DNA of 64,000 nucleotides from Mimachlamys varia. Its lineage: Eukaryota > Mollusca > Bivalvia > Pectinida > Pectinidae. Below the pieces are notes generated by a model, which was given only the letters and a program-made list of their open reading frames with translations, had not been told where the DNA came from and did not search any database. The position numbers and the translations under genes were made by a program. Shown piece after piece: positions 13,021-26,100 of the stretch (position 1 is the first letter of the stretch; every line of letters begins with the position of its first letter). Location: contig OX392534.1 in NCBI GenBank assembly GCA_947623455.1, forward strand, positions 33,361,426 to 33,425,425, written 5' to 3'.

Positions 13021-13093
13021 TTCTCCTTAGCTGATAAGGTAGAACACTAGACAAGTAAGCCAGAGGTCCTGGGTTCGACTCCTAACGGAGACA
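13021..13093 (+). pseudogene. tRNA-derived sequence (pseudo-tRNA or SINE head)
   Basis: Contains an A-box-like TTAGCTGATAAGGTAGAACA and a perfect B box GGTTCGACTCC (13072-13082), with a short acceptor-like pairing (TCTCC with GGAGA). The anticodon arm does not pair and lacks the T before a plausible anticodon. It is therefore a degenerate tRNA or the head of a SINE rather than a functional tRNA. Confidence 0.5.
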
Positions 13094-14051
13094 TCGAAAA
13101 TATTAACAGCCGTTACATATATAGAGGATCTTACACGAGTGTCAATGTAATATGGAATTTATTAAACGAGTTAGATAATTTGATATGTCACGAGCCTTTA
13201 TAACTTATATTTATGAGAAAATACACAGAAACTCTCAAATTAATTCTCTATAAGAACTAAGGCAAATTTGTTTATGACGTCACAATAGTGTTATTACACA
13301 TTTGTAATACCATTTTTATGACACGGCCGTATGACATGTCAGTTATGTGATAAATGTATTATTCATTTATAACCTGGTTACCTGATAAAAAGAAACTGAG
13401 CATTCTTGATTGTTTCATAAGCACAGAGCCAGGTGTGCAATAAATGTACGAAAATTAAATAACTCCACTATCATCAATCATCAATTGTATTTACCACAAA
13501 ACAAACCAAACAGTTTTATTATAATTAAAAACTTACTTATCATTAATTAATTGTTTATATTCTCAAGGTTACTCTGAGGTATGTGATATAGACACAGGAA
13601 ACATAACATAACCTCATAATCATTACTTGGCATATGACATTTGACAGATATCAAATTAATTTCTAGAAACAGAAATGTGTGCGGTCACTTTTTTTCCTGC
13701 TCAATGACACATAATCGTTATGGAAATGAAACGCGAGAAAGTAACAAACAATTGACTGCTCAAACAGTAAATAACTATAAATGTCACAGATAAATTATTC
13801 CCCCTTGTTTTCACTTGTTAATAAGCCTTAACCACCAACAGGTGCAAAAAATCTACATAACACAGGTACAAAATTTATAACAGGAGGCAATGTTTTACAG
13901 AACAGGTTCACCATAAACAGCTGTAATGGTCTTCGTTTACATACGGAACCATGCTTAATTTAAACAACCAACAGGTGTGATCTTATATACGTAAAATATA
14001 AGCTTTATTTATTTTACAACAACTGAAATAATCGTATGCAACCTATATTTA
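13094..14051. other. Non-coding stretch with a CRE octamer
   Basis: AT-rich. Contains the palindromic octamer TGACGTCA at 13275-13282. No gene recognised. Confidence 0.45.
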
Positions 14052-14199
14052 AAATCACTCTTGTTGGGGTGGATGTTAGTTAGTGCACAAGGGGTCTTAT
14101 TGTGGGAGGAAACCGGAGTACCTGGAGAAAACCTAAAGGGTCAGGCAAGTGGCCCTTTGGTGACAGGCAAGTGCGCTATCTACTGCACCACCCGAACAC
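14052..14199 (-). mobile_element. tRNA-derived SINE, family A, copy 1
   Basis: Read on the minus strand it has a head GGTGGTGCAGTAGATAGCGC, then the conserved central block CTCCAGGTACTCCGGTTTCC and the tail motif ACAATAAGACCCCTTGTGCA. The B-box part of the head seems deleted. The same body is found at 41323 (plus) and 58271 (minus). Non-autonomous; mobilised in trans by LINE machinery if it was ever active. Confidence 0.7.
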
Positions 14200-14667
14200 T
14201 CTAATATATATTTGATAAACAAAAGATAAGTGATCATATAGGTACTTAATAGAAATCACCATTTATTATTCAGTTAAAAAAATTTGTAAGGTTTTAGAAA
14301 TATTTATTATCGAAACTAATTTCCAGCACTTTTCATTTTACACAAGTGCATTAAGATAAGCATATGCATACGCTGTATTCCATGATCTAAATATAAATTG
14401 GAAACCACAGGTAACTAAAGATATCAAGACATGAGCTCCCTAGCACCTTGTTTGAATTAAATTTGCATAGCTGACTATTCCTGATTGTGTAAGAATATAA
14501 TTACAGTATGTATCAGTTGATTTTCCATAAGTCCCGAGGAGACTGGCAGACGACATGATAATTTTGGGTGTTATTTTGGCTTTTATCTGATGCATTTCAG
14601 ACAAAATGACTGAATTGTAAACAAAATGCAACTGTTATAGGATGAGGGAAAGGGATAAAGATAGTGC
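14200..14667. other. Non-coding spacer
   Basis: AT-rich; nothing recognised. Confidence 0.5.
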
Positions 14668-14737
14668 CGTCGCAAGGGCTCGCACCCACGACCCTTGGCT
14701 CTCCAGCCCGTCTCTACCAGCTGAGCTATAGGGAAAT
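14668..14737 (-). pseudogene. tRNA-derived sequence on the minus strand
   Basis: The minus strand reads TAGCTCAGCTGGTAGAGAC (a good A box and D arm), then after about 30 bases GGGTGCGAGCCC (a B-box-like segment). The T arm and acceptor stem are imperfect. This fits a tRNA-derived SINE head or a tRNA pseudogene. Confidence 0.5.
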
Positions 14738-16457
14738 ACCTTACAGACCATGCTTGTAAGGCAACCTAATCAATGCACATCTTTATAATTACCTTTCTCT
14801 CAATGAATCCTACTTTCAGCTCAATCCTGTTCACAGAAAGTTTTTCATTTTACACAAAATACCATAAGCCTATATAGAAATCCTCAAAGTTCATTCCACA
14901 GACACAAGAGAAAGCACACCAACATCCATATGATTATAACTGCATGTGTCAGCTAGAATATTCACTTCACCATGCATGCTCCACAGTGCTAGTGTAGTTA
15001 TCATAAGCTTGACCACTGCTGTCTGTATGCTAATGAGAGGTAAATAGCCAAAGGATGTATTTTTTCAGACCGTCAGCTTATGAACAGAGGTCATCATGGT
15101 AAAACTGGATGTCCTGAAAAGTGTCTGCCTGAGGCCTATATTGTTGAGATGTCCACTTTGACCATTAGCATCACACATATTGTCAAGGATGGTGTGTACA
15201 ACTGCCCTAATGACCAAGAATTGTGAGCCCACCACAGGCTTAACACTCCGACATGGCTTAGAGGTCCGCATATACCCAATGGCAATATTACACACTTCCT
15301 ATCTGATACCTAAGGTGCTGTTGAAAGGTTTAAAGGTGCCGTTGAAAGGTTTAATTCATCAAATTTTTATGTAATATTGCCCAAGTATATATGACAGAAT
15401 AAGCATAATGTTATTCTCCTAAAAATAAATTTAATATATAATTTTAATTTGAGTATAAGTGGAATATAATATTATACAACCCATTGATATTTCAAAAAGC
15501 TATGGTGCTTATGGTAAATATGAAAATTCCCCGTAATGATATACTATTTTATCTAACCTATCTTTATATACAATAAAGTGAATCTTATCACAGAATTTTA
15601 TCTAGGTAAACCATTGTGTGTAAGATCACCATTGTTTCAATGTGTTTGATGTTTTCAGTATCAGATGATCTACCACCAAATCTCATGCTGCCCCCTAGCT
15701 GGCAGACAGACATCTGTCTATATACATCACCCAGTTACTGGGCTCAACTATCACATGAAATTCAACAAAGACAATTATAGAAAGCCAAATCTTTCTAGTT
15801 GTTCGTCTATATGCACACTAAAGGTATTTATAGCAAGTATTTAATTATAATTATTCCAAGGCCAATTCAAAGACAATTTTATACTTTACGTAATTACAGT
15901 ATTTATCTACAAAAATTTGTGGATTTTTTGTTCCATTTTGGCTTAAGGATAAACTTTTCATACCATCGTAGCATTCAGCAATAAAAAACGTACTCAAAAA
16001 AGAGGACTCATCAAAACAAAAGGAAAGACAACATGTGATAATTCTTAAAGACTGACATAAGCAGAGTGTTATTGGAGCACCTTGTCTAACTGATCTAGTT
16101 CAGTTTTAAAGTATCTGTGATGATAACTTTGCTCCTACAAGCTCAGGTACTAAAATTTCTCTTATATCTCGCCATGTTCGATAGAGTTTGCCCATGTAAG
16201 AAAGCTATGTAAAAAAAAATAAGCGGGGTATCTTACATAGCATAACACTCGACGTGACGTCACATTATGGCTCAACAATGACGCGATATCATAAATACGG
16301 TAAACTCTGATGCAGGAAAGAGAAAACAACGGCATGATGAAATTTAATCCTTTCACAAAAAATCAACTATAAATATAAGAAAGGTGAGATTAATTTTCTG
16401 CAAAAACTTAGTTTTTCATGGTTTTTGAGCTTATTCAGGTAGTTGATGGGAGAGAAA
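14738..16457. other. Non-coding stretch with weak frames
   Basis: A minus-strand frame of 76 codons (15065-15295) and an overlapping plus-strand frame (15180-15374) are open in a locally less AT-rich patch, but neither shows a recognisable domain. A short direct repeat with GTTGAAAGGTTTAA lies at 15318-15355. A CRE octamer TGACGTCA lies at 16255-16262. Confidence 0.4.
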
Positions 16458-16575
16458 AAGACTCTTTCATGACCAAAGGTGTAAGATAGGGAATTTCCAC
16501 CCTCCGGGTTTTCAAATTTGAAAACCCCTTGGGTGGAATTTCCCCATTTTACATCCCTGGTCATGAAAGAGTCTT
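16458..16575. repeat. 118-bp imperfect palindrome
   Basis: Starts AAGACTCTTTCATGACC and ends GGTCATGAAAGAGTCTT. By my count 50 of 59 positions pair, and the centre is TTTTCAAATTTGAAAA. As single strand it would fold into one long hairpin. It has the size and shape of a small MITE, but I could not fix a target duplication. Confidence 0.85.
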
Positions 16576-18810
16576 ATATTACCTGACTTTTTTGATGGCG
16601 ACTATAATATACCTGAATTACTTATTTGATGGAGATAATAAATCCCCAAATAACTAGGACAATTTTTATTGCTTCTTTGTAAGGCAATTGTAATAAAACT
16701 TCACACAAGATAACGAAATATGACATCTTCGTTAGTGCGACAATAAAACGCTCTGTCTCTATATCTCCAACAATAGTTACCAGGTAATTAATATTCATGA
16801 TCAGTCGTATACATGTATATTATTAATTAATCACTTGTCATAAAGCCTTTGATTGCCATTTGTATCAATGGAAATTAACGACAAAAAGATACAAATAAAC
16901 CTAATGGTGTGAATGAAAATCAATTATTTGTTTAAAGACAACAAAAATAATATCCGGATATTCATCATCTACATAAACAATTCATCAATTAATTCATTAA
17001 CAGATTTTTTTTTATATAAAACTATTTCCTGTTGATAAAACTTTCTAATGATCCAGTTTTATCCTTGTCTCTGACAGGGGTAGAATTTAACTTTTTTAGC
17101 AATTCACATTTTGTGGTGAGTGGGTTAAATTTTAACTCGCCAAATTAGAAACTTGCTCGCAATTTTGAAGTGGATAATAAAAGCACTATATGATGCATTA
17201 TGAATCAGTCTTATTTACAATTTAGGCAAGTGTCAACAAGACATTACACAATATGTGGATGTGGTTTTGTTTCACGATTCGTTTTATACTTTCGACATTA
17301 TTTTTTGACATGTGTACAGATTGGAATAATATATACGTCATATACATCTTTCAACAGTCATTATATCCACTCGCTGAAAAATGCAAGTACATGTACAACA
17401 ATTATCTACTCACAATTTCAGAAAATCAGCTCGCATTTGGCGAGTGTGCGAGTGTAAAAATTCAAACCATGTTGTCATAGTCACTCTTGTTTTCTATAAA
17501 TTAGACTCTGTAATTAACCACCTTCACCGTTTATTATGATTTAGACAGGACATTTATAACCAGCTGTCCCCATCTTCATCATCTCATAATCCAACCTCTT
17601 ATCATCACCAGTCATCTTTGGACATATATTAAGGGCATTTATCATGCCTGGAGGTGAGACTTTCCATCAGCTAAGTGGCCATTTCTGTCGCCTCTGTCTA
17701 AATCTTGTGTACTTTTGGTCGAGATCACACAAGATGGCTGGGACAGATAATGCTGTAAATGTTGTTCTCAGTCAACATGTTACATCATTGCACCCTGTAC
17801 CCAAGGCTAAACATTTTGCTCCAGAAAACATTGATTCTGACATTGAAGTACATCATAGGCAGCTACATAGTGTAGTAGACCCCACAGGTTTCCAGTAAAT
17901 AATTTCTGGACAAAATTTATCCCAAAACATCTCAACTCTTACAAATTGAACCTGCTCAAGTTAAATGACTTCTCCAAGAGTCATTGCAGCTCTTTTGGTC
18001 TGTATGTACAAGTGAGAAAGTTTGGAAGGGGTCTAACCGTCTTTTCATGTATGAGAAAACCAACTAGATTAGACAGTTGACTCCATACTTTGTCCATTGT
18101 CTGAAACCCACGGTAGACTTCTCTGATGCTTGCATACTGTGGTCTAGAATAGATGTTAATCCTTGTTTCCCCGAATAGAAGTTTATTTGGTGCCGCCAAT
18201 GTCAATTGATATGATTGGCTACTATTTTAGTACGAAAGCGAGGATTTCCATCTATTCTAGCCCATGATATGCAAGCGTCAGAGAAGTATACCATGGGTGT
18301 CCGACGATGTACTTTGACATGCATTTGTTCAAAGTCAAGAAAGAGTTATTTCGATTTTTTCGAGTCAAATCTATCATTGAGTCACCTCAAAGCAAACATC
18401 TATCCTTGAGTCATCTTAAAGTTAATTTTTTTATACCTGTGGGTCACCATTAAAGTACAAGCTATTCATGAGAAGTGGATGTTTCACCTTCGTGGCCATC
18501 AGTAGACAAATTATAATGAGAAGGAATGTAGAAATGTTAAATATTGACAAGAATCATAGAAGCCTAAAGGAACTCAAATTATCTTACAAAAACCTCTATC
18601 TGGACTTCATTTCTATTTATAGTAATTGTGACCTGGATGTTTGACCCTAACACCTGAAAAACAATCCTAAGGAAGCACTGTATGAAGTTTAAGTTTTATA
18701 AAGGCCTGAAAGAACTCAAGTTATGAGGGGAAATTTGTGTTTTGGAAACTGACAATGATAATACCGACAAACTGATCCCAATGCGTCGCCTTTTCAGGGG
18801 ACACAATTTT
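16576..18810. other. AT-rich non-coding stretch
   Basis: Contains two weak frames (84 codons at 17644-17898 plus, 74 codons at 17981-18205 minus) without recognised domains. TACCTGA...TTGATGG phrases are repeated at 16580-16635 just after the palindrome. Confidence 0.4.
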
Positions 18811-21096
18811 ATCTGTAGATCACCTCAGAGTATATATATACCTGTGGATCACCTCAGAGTATAAATATACCTGTGGATCACCTAAGAGTATAAATATACC
18901 TGTGTGACACCTCAGAGTACAAATATACCTGTGGATCACCTCATAGTACAAATATACCTGTGGGACACCTCAGAGTATAAATATACCTGTGTGACACCTC
19001 AGAGTACAAATATACCTGTGGATCACCTCATAGTACAAATATACCTGTGGGACACCTCAGAGTATAAATATACCTGTGTGACACCTCAGAGTACAAATAT
19101 ACCTGTGGATCACCTAAAAGTACAAATATACCTGTGGGACACCTCACAGTACAAATATACCTGTGGATCACCTCACAGTACAAATATACCTGTGGATCAC
19201 CTCAGAGTAAAAATATACCTGTGGATCACCTCAGAGTACAAATATACCTGTGTGACACCTCAGAGTATAAATATACCTGTGTGACACCTCAGAGTACAAA
19301 TATACCTGTGGGACACCTCAGAGTATAAATATACCTGTGGATCACCTCATAGTACAACTATACCTGTGTGACACCTCAGAGTATAAATATACCTGCGTGA
19401 CACCTCAGAGTACAAATATACCTGTGTGACACCTCAGAGTACAAATATACCTGTATGACACCTCACAGTACAAATATACCTGTGGGACACCTCAGAGTAT
19501 AAATATACCTGTGTGACACCTCAGAGTACAAATATACCTTTGGATCACCTCATAGTACAAATATACCTGTGGGACACCTCAGAGTATAAATATACCTGTG
19601 TGACACCTCAGAGTACAAATATACCTGTGTGACACCTCAGAGTACAAATATACCTGTGGATCACCTAAAAGTACAAATATACCTGTGGGACACCTCACAG
19701 TACAAATATACCTGTGGATCACCTCACAGTACAAATATACCTGTGGATCACCTCAGAGTAAAAATATACCTGTGGATCACCTCAGAGTACAAATATACCT
19801 GTGTGACACCTCAGAGTATAAATATACCTGTGTGACACCTCAGAGTACAAATATACCTGTGGGACACCTCAGAGTATAAATATACCTGTGGATCACCTCA
19901 TAGTACAACTATACCTGTGTGACACCTCAGAGTATAAATATACCTGCGTGACACCTCAGAGTACAAATATACCTGTGTGACACCTCAGAGTACAAATATA
20001 CCTGTATGACACCTCACAGTACAAATATACCTGTGGGACACCTCAGAGTATAAATATACCTGTGTGACACCTCAGAGTACAAATATACCTTTGGATCACC
20101 TCATAGTAAAAATATACCTGTGGATCACCTCAGAGTACAAATATACCTGTGTGACACCTCAGAGTATAAATATACCTGTGTGACACCTCAGAGTACAAAT
20201 ATACCTGTGGGACACCTCAGAGTATAAATATACCTGTGTGACACCTCATAGTACAACTATACCTGTGTGACACCTCAGAGTATAAATATACCTGCGTGAC
20301 ACCTCAGAGTACAAATATACCTGTGTGACACCTCACAGTACAAATATACCTGTGGATCACCTCATAGTACAAATATACCTGTGGGACACCTCAGAGTATA
20401 AATATACCTGTGTGACACCTCAGAGTACAAATATACCTGTGTGACACCTCAGAGTACAAATATACCTGTGGATCACCTAAAAGTACAAATATACCTGTGG
20501 GACACCTCACAGTACAAATATACCTGTGGGACACCTCAGAGTAAAAATATACCTGTGGATCACCTCAGAGTACAAATATACCTGTGTGACACCTCAGAGT
20601 ATAAATATACCTGTGTGACACCTCAGAGTACAAATATACCTGTGGGACACCTCAGAGTATAAATATACCTGTGGGACACCTCAGAGTATAAATATACCTG
20701 TGGATCACCTCATAGTACAACTATACCTGTGTGACACCTCAGAGTATAAATATACCTGCGTGACACCTCAGAGTACAAATATACCTGTGTGACACCTCAG
20801 AGTACAAATATACCTGTATGACACCTCACAGTACAAATATACCTGTATGACACCTCAGAGTACAAATATACCTGTGGGACACATCAAAGTACAAATATAC
20901 CTGTGGATTACCTCAGAGTAAAAATAAATCTGTGGATCACCTCAGAGTACAAATATACCTGTGGATCACCTCATAGTACAAATATACCTGTGGGACACCT
21001 CAGAGTACAAATATACCTGTGGGACACCTCAGAGTATAAATATACCTGTGGGACACCTCAGAGTATAAATGTACCTGTGTGACACCTCAGAGTACA
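18811..21096. repeat. 29-bp minisatellite, about 79 units, with higher-order repeats
   Basis: The monomer is CACCTCAGAGTACAAATAT followed by ACCTGTGGAT (29 bases). Variation is concentrated at GTGTGACA / GTGGATCA / GTGGGACA and TACAAAT / TATAAAT. Blocks recur exactly at offsets of 551 (19 units) and 812 (28 units): CACCTAAAAG occurs at 19111, 19662 and 20474. Because 29 is not a multiple of three, the open frame cycles through three different decapeptides every 87 bases, so apparent proteins of 63-126 codons here are artefacts of the repeat. Confidence 0.97.
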
Positions 21097-21530
21097 CCGA
21101 GACAGAATCAAATTATCTTTTACAATGTCATAGATGTCAATTACAGGGAGCCCTAATGAGTTACCTGTATTTTTCTACCTGCATGATTGACACTTATAAT
21201 GTTTCGCCTTTATTCCATTTTGTTGGATCTGATTAGTATTCAATACCACATTTTATAACCGCCCAACGAGTCATCTTACCAACTGGTGTATTAGGGTCTT
21301 AAAATGATAAATTAATCAATTACAGGTATTATTTCATGATAGAAATTAATTACTTCATATTTTTGACTTACCATTTACTGACAAAGACAGATGGAGCTAT
21401 TTAACTTCATGTCACTTCATATACATGTATTTTGTTTTCATTCAAATATTCTAAAATATTCTAATGAAGAATAACAAGAAAATGATGTGATATCTGTTTT
21501 AATGTTTTCAATATTCAGGCAGCATCAATC
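21097..21530. other. Non-coding spacer
   Basis: AT-rich; nothing recognised. Confidence 0.5.
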
Positions 21531-21860
21531 ATACAAGAGGCCAAGGAGGCCTGTATCGCCTGTATCGCTCACCCATCATTTGTATAAATTTCAAATCCAG
21601 CGACCTTGGGATGCTACCATTGAAATATGAATGTTGTATATTGCTTAGATCCAGAGAAGTCATTAATATTAATATTGCCAAATGGACCCCTTTTGGCCCT
21701 ACCCCTCAGGCCCCTGGGAGGTCAGTCCCATAATTTGTATATTTGAATCTAAGCCACATAGGGATGCTTCCCAAACATTTGATTAAATTCTGATCAGCGG
21801 TTCAGAAGAAGAAGTCAATTGTTGACAGAATGCAAAATGCAATTCCCTCAATTCCAAAAT
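21531..21860 (+). mobile_element. Fragment resembling the left end of the CAAGAGGCC element
   Basis: Begins ACAAGAGGCCAAGGAGGCCT, similar to ACAAGAGGCCCAAGGGCCTT at 23113. It then continues with unrelated, more diverged sequence. It appears to be a left-end relic or a related subfamily; the right boundary is a guess. Confidence 0.4.
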
Positions 21861-22460
21861 ATTCCTGATATATTTTTTGGTCAGGTTTAAAAATAATTCA
21901 ATAACAGACTCGATATGAATAACCTAATTTTCATTAACTGATATAAATTTCATCATGTAATAGCAACTCTGACATCTTTAGATTACAAATTACCGATCTG
22001 TTTCTTTTCAACTATGTTTCGTGATTTTGAAACAGGGTGATTTCAGATTATAAACATGTGGTTAGAGATTACAAACACGTGGGTTCGAGATTACAAGCAT
22101 CGGCCAGGGTTTGAAACGATATAACGGATAGAACATCTGCACCTGCCTTTGTAAAACGCTGTCTTAGAGACACCAGTTGAAATCAAGTAAAGGTTAAGTT
22201 ATGCACCATGTAATTTGATTTCAGAAGGAAATGAGCTTGAGCAGCTGTTTTGTAGGTGTCAGTACACCAAATTAACATACAAGATAACACACTCTGTATC
22301 AGATACAAATGTATGAACTTCATTTACAAAAAAAGTTTTCATTTGATGACCATTTTTGTATCTATTGTTTTCATTTCAATCTTACAACTAGAGTTGTCCA
22401 AGAGATGACTAATAGCTTTTGTATAAATTTTGATTTGATGCCATGAAATGGATGTTTGTA
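21861..22460. other. Non-coding stretch
   Basis: Contains short repeats of GATTACAAACA-like phrases near 22040-22100 but no element I can name. Confidence 0.45.
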
Positions 22461-22645
22461 AATTTGGTTTGTTTTATTTTCTTTAAGTCCTATTAACAGC
22501 CATGGTCATTTAAGGATGTGACAGGTTTTGGAGTTGGAGGAAAGCTGGAGTACCCTGTGAAAAAACAATGACCTACAGTCAGTGTCAGCTGGCAACTGCC
22601 CAACATGGGTAGCCCAGAGGTGGAGGGCTATTCAGTGGTAGACAA
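22461..22645 (-). mobile_element. SINE, family B, copy 1
   Basis: On the minus strand it shows a core resembling GGTACTCCAGCTTTCCTCCA and a tail ending AAACAAACCAAATT. The same tail follows the head array at 54290 and occurs at 35289. Diverged and non-coding. Confidence 0.6.
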
Positions 22646-23113
22646 AAGTCAAATTCTTAAACCGGGAAAAATTTTAATTTTTCCCAAACATTATTCCATT
22701 TGACTCCAGCCCAGGGAATCGGATATTGAACCCCATAATAATGTGTTACAGAGGTATAATGAGTTGAACAATTAAAATATGTTGATAGTGATGTATTTCA
22801 GCTTGCTTGATGGAAGCTAATAATTAGTTTAAAATTTCTAGCCTCTTAATTTTCTTCCTTCCATTAGAGTTGTACTCTTAAGTCAAATTCAAATTACTTT
22901 TCAGATCTCTCCCTGTGCATTATCATTGTCTATGTTTACTTGTGAAACAGTATTTACTTTAATTCCAATCAGAGTTCTAGAAGCTTTGAAGAAAACAAAC
23001 TTGTCAAGTAAATACTACACAGTAAATTTAGGCTATCAATGACAATAGAAAATATTGCTGAAAAACTTCTGAAGGAATACTGAACATACATATGGCATAA
23101 ATATACCCATAAA
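22646..23113. other. Non-coding spacer
   Basis: AT-rich; nothing recognised. Confidence 0.5.
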
Positions 23114-26100
23114 CAAGAGGCCCAAGGGCCTTAACGGTCATCTGACTACCAATTGTGATACCATTATGGAATTAGTTTAAACAATATTTTATTTCCATCA
23201 GTGTACATGTATATTACATATATAGAAATTGTACAAATAGTGAGGATTGGAAAACAAGCTAATAGCTTATATAAATTCCTCTCCTCTAGGAATTAGTAAT
23301 ACAATCATGTAACAATATGCCACACAAATGTGGTTTTCAAGATGGTGATGATCATGGATTTCTTCGGAACAGTGCGAAAAATAACATTTGGTCAGAATCA
23401 TTTTAGGCAAGTTTCAGATCATGGAAAGTGTTAGATGTGGATGCAAAATGGGGGCTGTTGCAGCCATCTTGGATCTCTGACGGACTGGAGAAATAACAAC
23501 ATTTGGTTGGGACTATCTGGGGATCATTTTTCTATGAAAAGTTTTAAATGTGTATTCAAAATGGGGGCTGTGGCAGCCATCTTGGATGTCTGACGGAACT
23601 TGAGAAGAAGTTTGAAATGTGTTTTTCAAGATGGCGGCTCTGAAGGCCATCTTGGATTTCCGACAAACCTGAAAAATAACAACACTTGGTCAGGACAATC
23701 TCAGAATCACTTCAGCCAAGTTTTAGCTTAATCCCACAGGTAGAACTTGAGACGAAGTTGGAAATGTGTTTTGTAAGATGGCGGCCATGGCGGCCATCTT
23801 GGATTTCGAACCGAGCGAAAAGTAACAACTCATGGTCAGGACCATCTCAGGATAATTTCAGCCAAGTTTCAGCTTAATCCCACAGGTGAAACTTGAGAGA
23901 AATTTGGAAATGTGTTTTTCAAGATGGCAGCTCTGGCGGCCATCTTGGATTTTGGACCAACCCAAAAAATAACAACACTTGGTCAGGACCATCTCAGGAT
24001 CATTTCAGCCAAGTTTCATCTTAATCCCACTGGTAGAACTTAAGAAGAAGTTGAAAATGTGTTTTTCAAGATGGCGGCTCTGGTGGCCATCTTGGATTTC
24101 GGACCGACCCGAAAAATAACAACGCTTGGTCAGGACTATCTCAGGATCATTTCAGCCAAGTTTCAGCTTAATCCCAGTGGTAGAACTTAAGAAGAAGTTT
24201 AAAATAGGTGTTGTTCAGGAAAACAGTGATTGCGCAATCATGTCACAAAATGGCCGCCATGGCACAAATGTCGAGAGTTTTTCGGACCCGAAAAATAACA
24301 ACATTTTATGGGCTGCCCTTCCTGAACATCCCTACCAATTTTCAGCTCACAGGTACCAGTGGAACTGTAGAAGAAGTTTAATATGTGTTTTTCAAGATGT
24401 CAGCTATGGCGGCCATCTTGGATTTCGGACCGACCCGAAAAATAACAACACTTGGTCAGGACCATCTCAGGATCATTTCAGCTAAGTTTCAGCTTAATCC
24501 CACTGGTAGAACTTGAGAAGAAGTTGAAAATGTGTTTTTCAAGATGGCGGCTCTGGCGGCCATCTTGGATTTCGGACCGACCCGAAAAATAACAACACTT
24601 GGTCAGGACTGTCTCAGGATCATTTCAGCCAAGTTTCAGCTTAATCCCAGTGGTAGAACTTAAGAAGAAGTTTAAAATAGGTGTTGTTCAGGAAAACAGT
24701 GATTGCGCAATCATGTCACAAAATGGCCGCCATGGCACAAATGTCGAGAGTTTTTCGGACCCGAAAAATAACAACATTTTATGGGCTGCCCTTCCTGAAC
24801 ATCCCTACCAATTTTCAGCTCACAGGTACCAGTGGAACTGTAGAAGAAGTTTAATATGTGTTTTTCAAGATGGTGATGATCATGGATTTCTTCGGAACAG
24901 TGCGAAAAATAACATTTGGTCAGAATCATTTTAGGCAAGTTTCAGATCATGGAAAGTGTTAGATGTGGATGCAAAATGGGGGCTGTTGCAGCCATCTTGG
25001 ATCTCTGACGGACTGTAGAAATAACAACATTTGGTTGGGACTATCTGGGGATCATTTTTCTATGAAAAGTTTTAAATGTGTATTCAAAATGGGGGCTGTG
25101 GCAGCCATCTTGGATGTCTGACGGAACTTGAGAAGAAGTTTGAAATGTGTTTTTCAAGATGGCGGCTCTGAAGGCCATCTTGGATTTCCGACAAACCTGA
25201 AAAATAACAACACTTGGTCAGGACAATCTCAGAATCACTTCAGCCAAGTTTTAGCTTAATCCCACAGGTAGAACTTGAGACGAAGTTGGAAATGTGTTTT
25301 GTAAGATGGCGGCCATGGCGGCCATCTTGGATTTCGAACCGAGCGAAAAGTAACAACTCATGGTCAGGACCATCTCAGGATAATTTCAGCCAAGTTTCAG
25401 CTTAATCCCACAGGTGAAACTTGAGAGAAATTTGGAAATGTGTTTTTCAAGATGGCAGCTCTGGCGGCCATCTTGGATTTTGGACCAACCCAAAAAATAA
25501 CAACACTTGGTCAGGACCATCTCAGGATCATTTCAGCCAAGTTTCATCTTAATCCCACTGGTAGAACTTGAGAAGAAGTTGAAAATGTGTTTTTCAAGAT
25601 GGCGGCTCTGGTGGCCATCTTGGATTTCGGACCGTCCCGAAAAATAACAACGCTTGGTCAGGACTATCTCAGGATCATTTCAGCCAAGTTTCAGCTTAAT
25701 CCCAGTGGTAGAACTTAAGAAGAAGTTTAAAATAGGTGTTGTTCAGGAAAACAGTGATTGCGCAATCATGTCACAAAATGGCCGCCATGGCACAAATGTC
25801 GAGAGTTTTTCGGACCCGAAAAATAACAACATTTTATGGGCTGCCCTTCCTGAACATCCCTACCAATTTTCAGCTTATAGGTACCAGTGGAACTGTAGAA
25901 GAAGTTTAATATGTGTTTTTCAAGATGTCAGCTATGGCGGCCATCTTGGATTTCGGACCGACCCGAAAAATAACAACACTTGGTCAGGACCATCTCAGGA
26001 TCATTTCAGCTAAGTTTCAGCTTAATCCCACTGGTAGAACTTGAGAAGAAGTTGAAAATGTGTTTTTCAAGATGGCGGCTCTGGCGGCCATCTTGGATTT

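Noticed and set aside
13021..13093. Functional tRNA gene
   Set aside because: The B box is perfect, but the anticodon stem does not pair and the T before the anticodon is missing.
18904..20662. ORFs with repeated TPQSTNIPV/DHLIVQIYLW peptides
   Set aside because: The 29-bp period cycles the three frames, so the three peptides are the same DNA read in different phases; no gene is needed.
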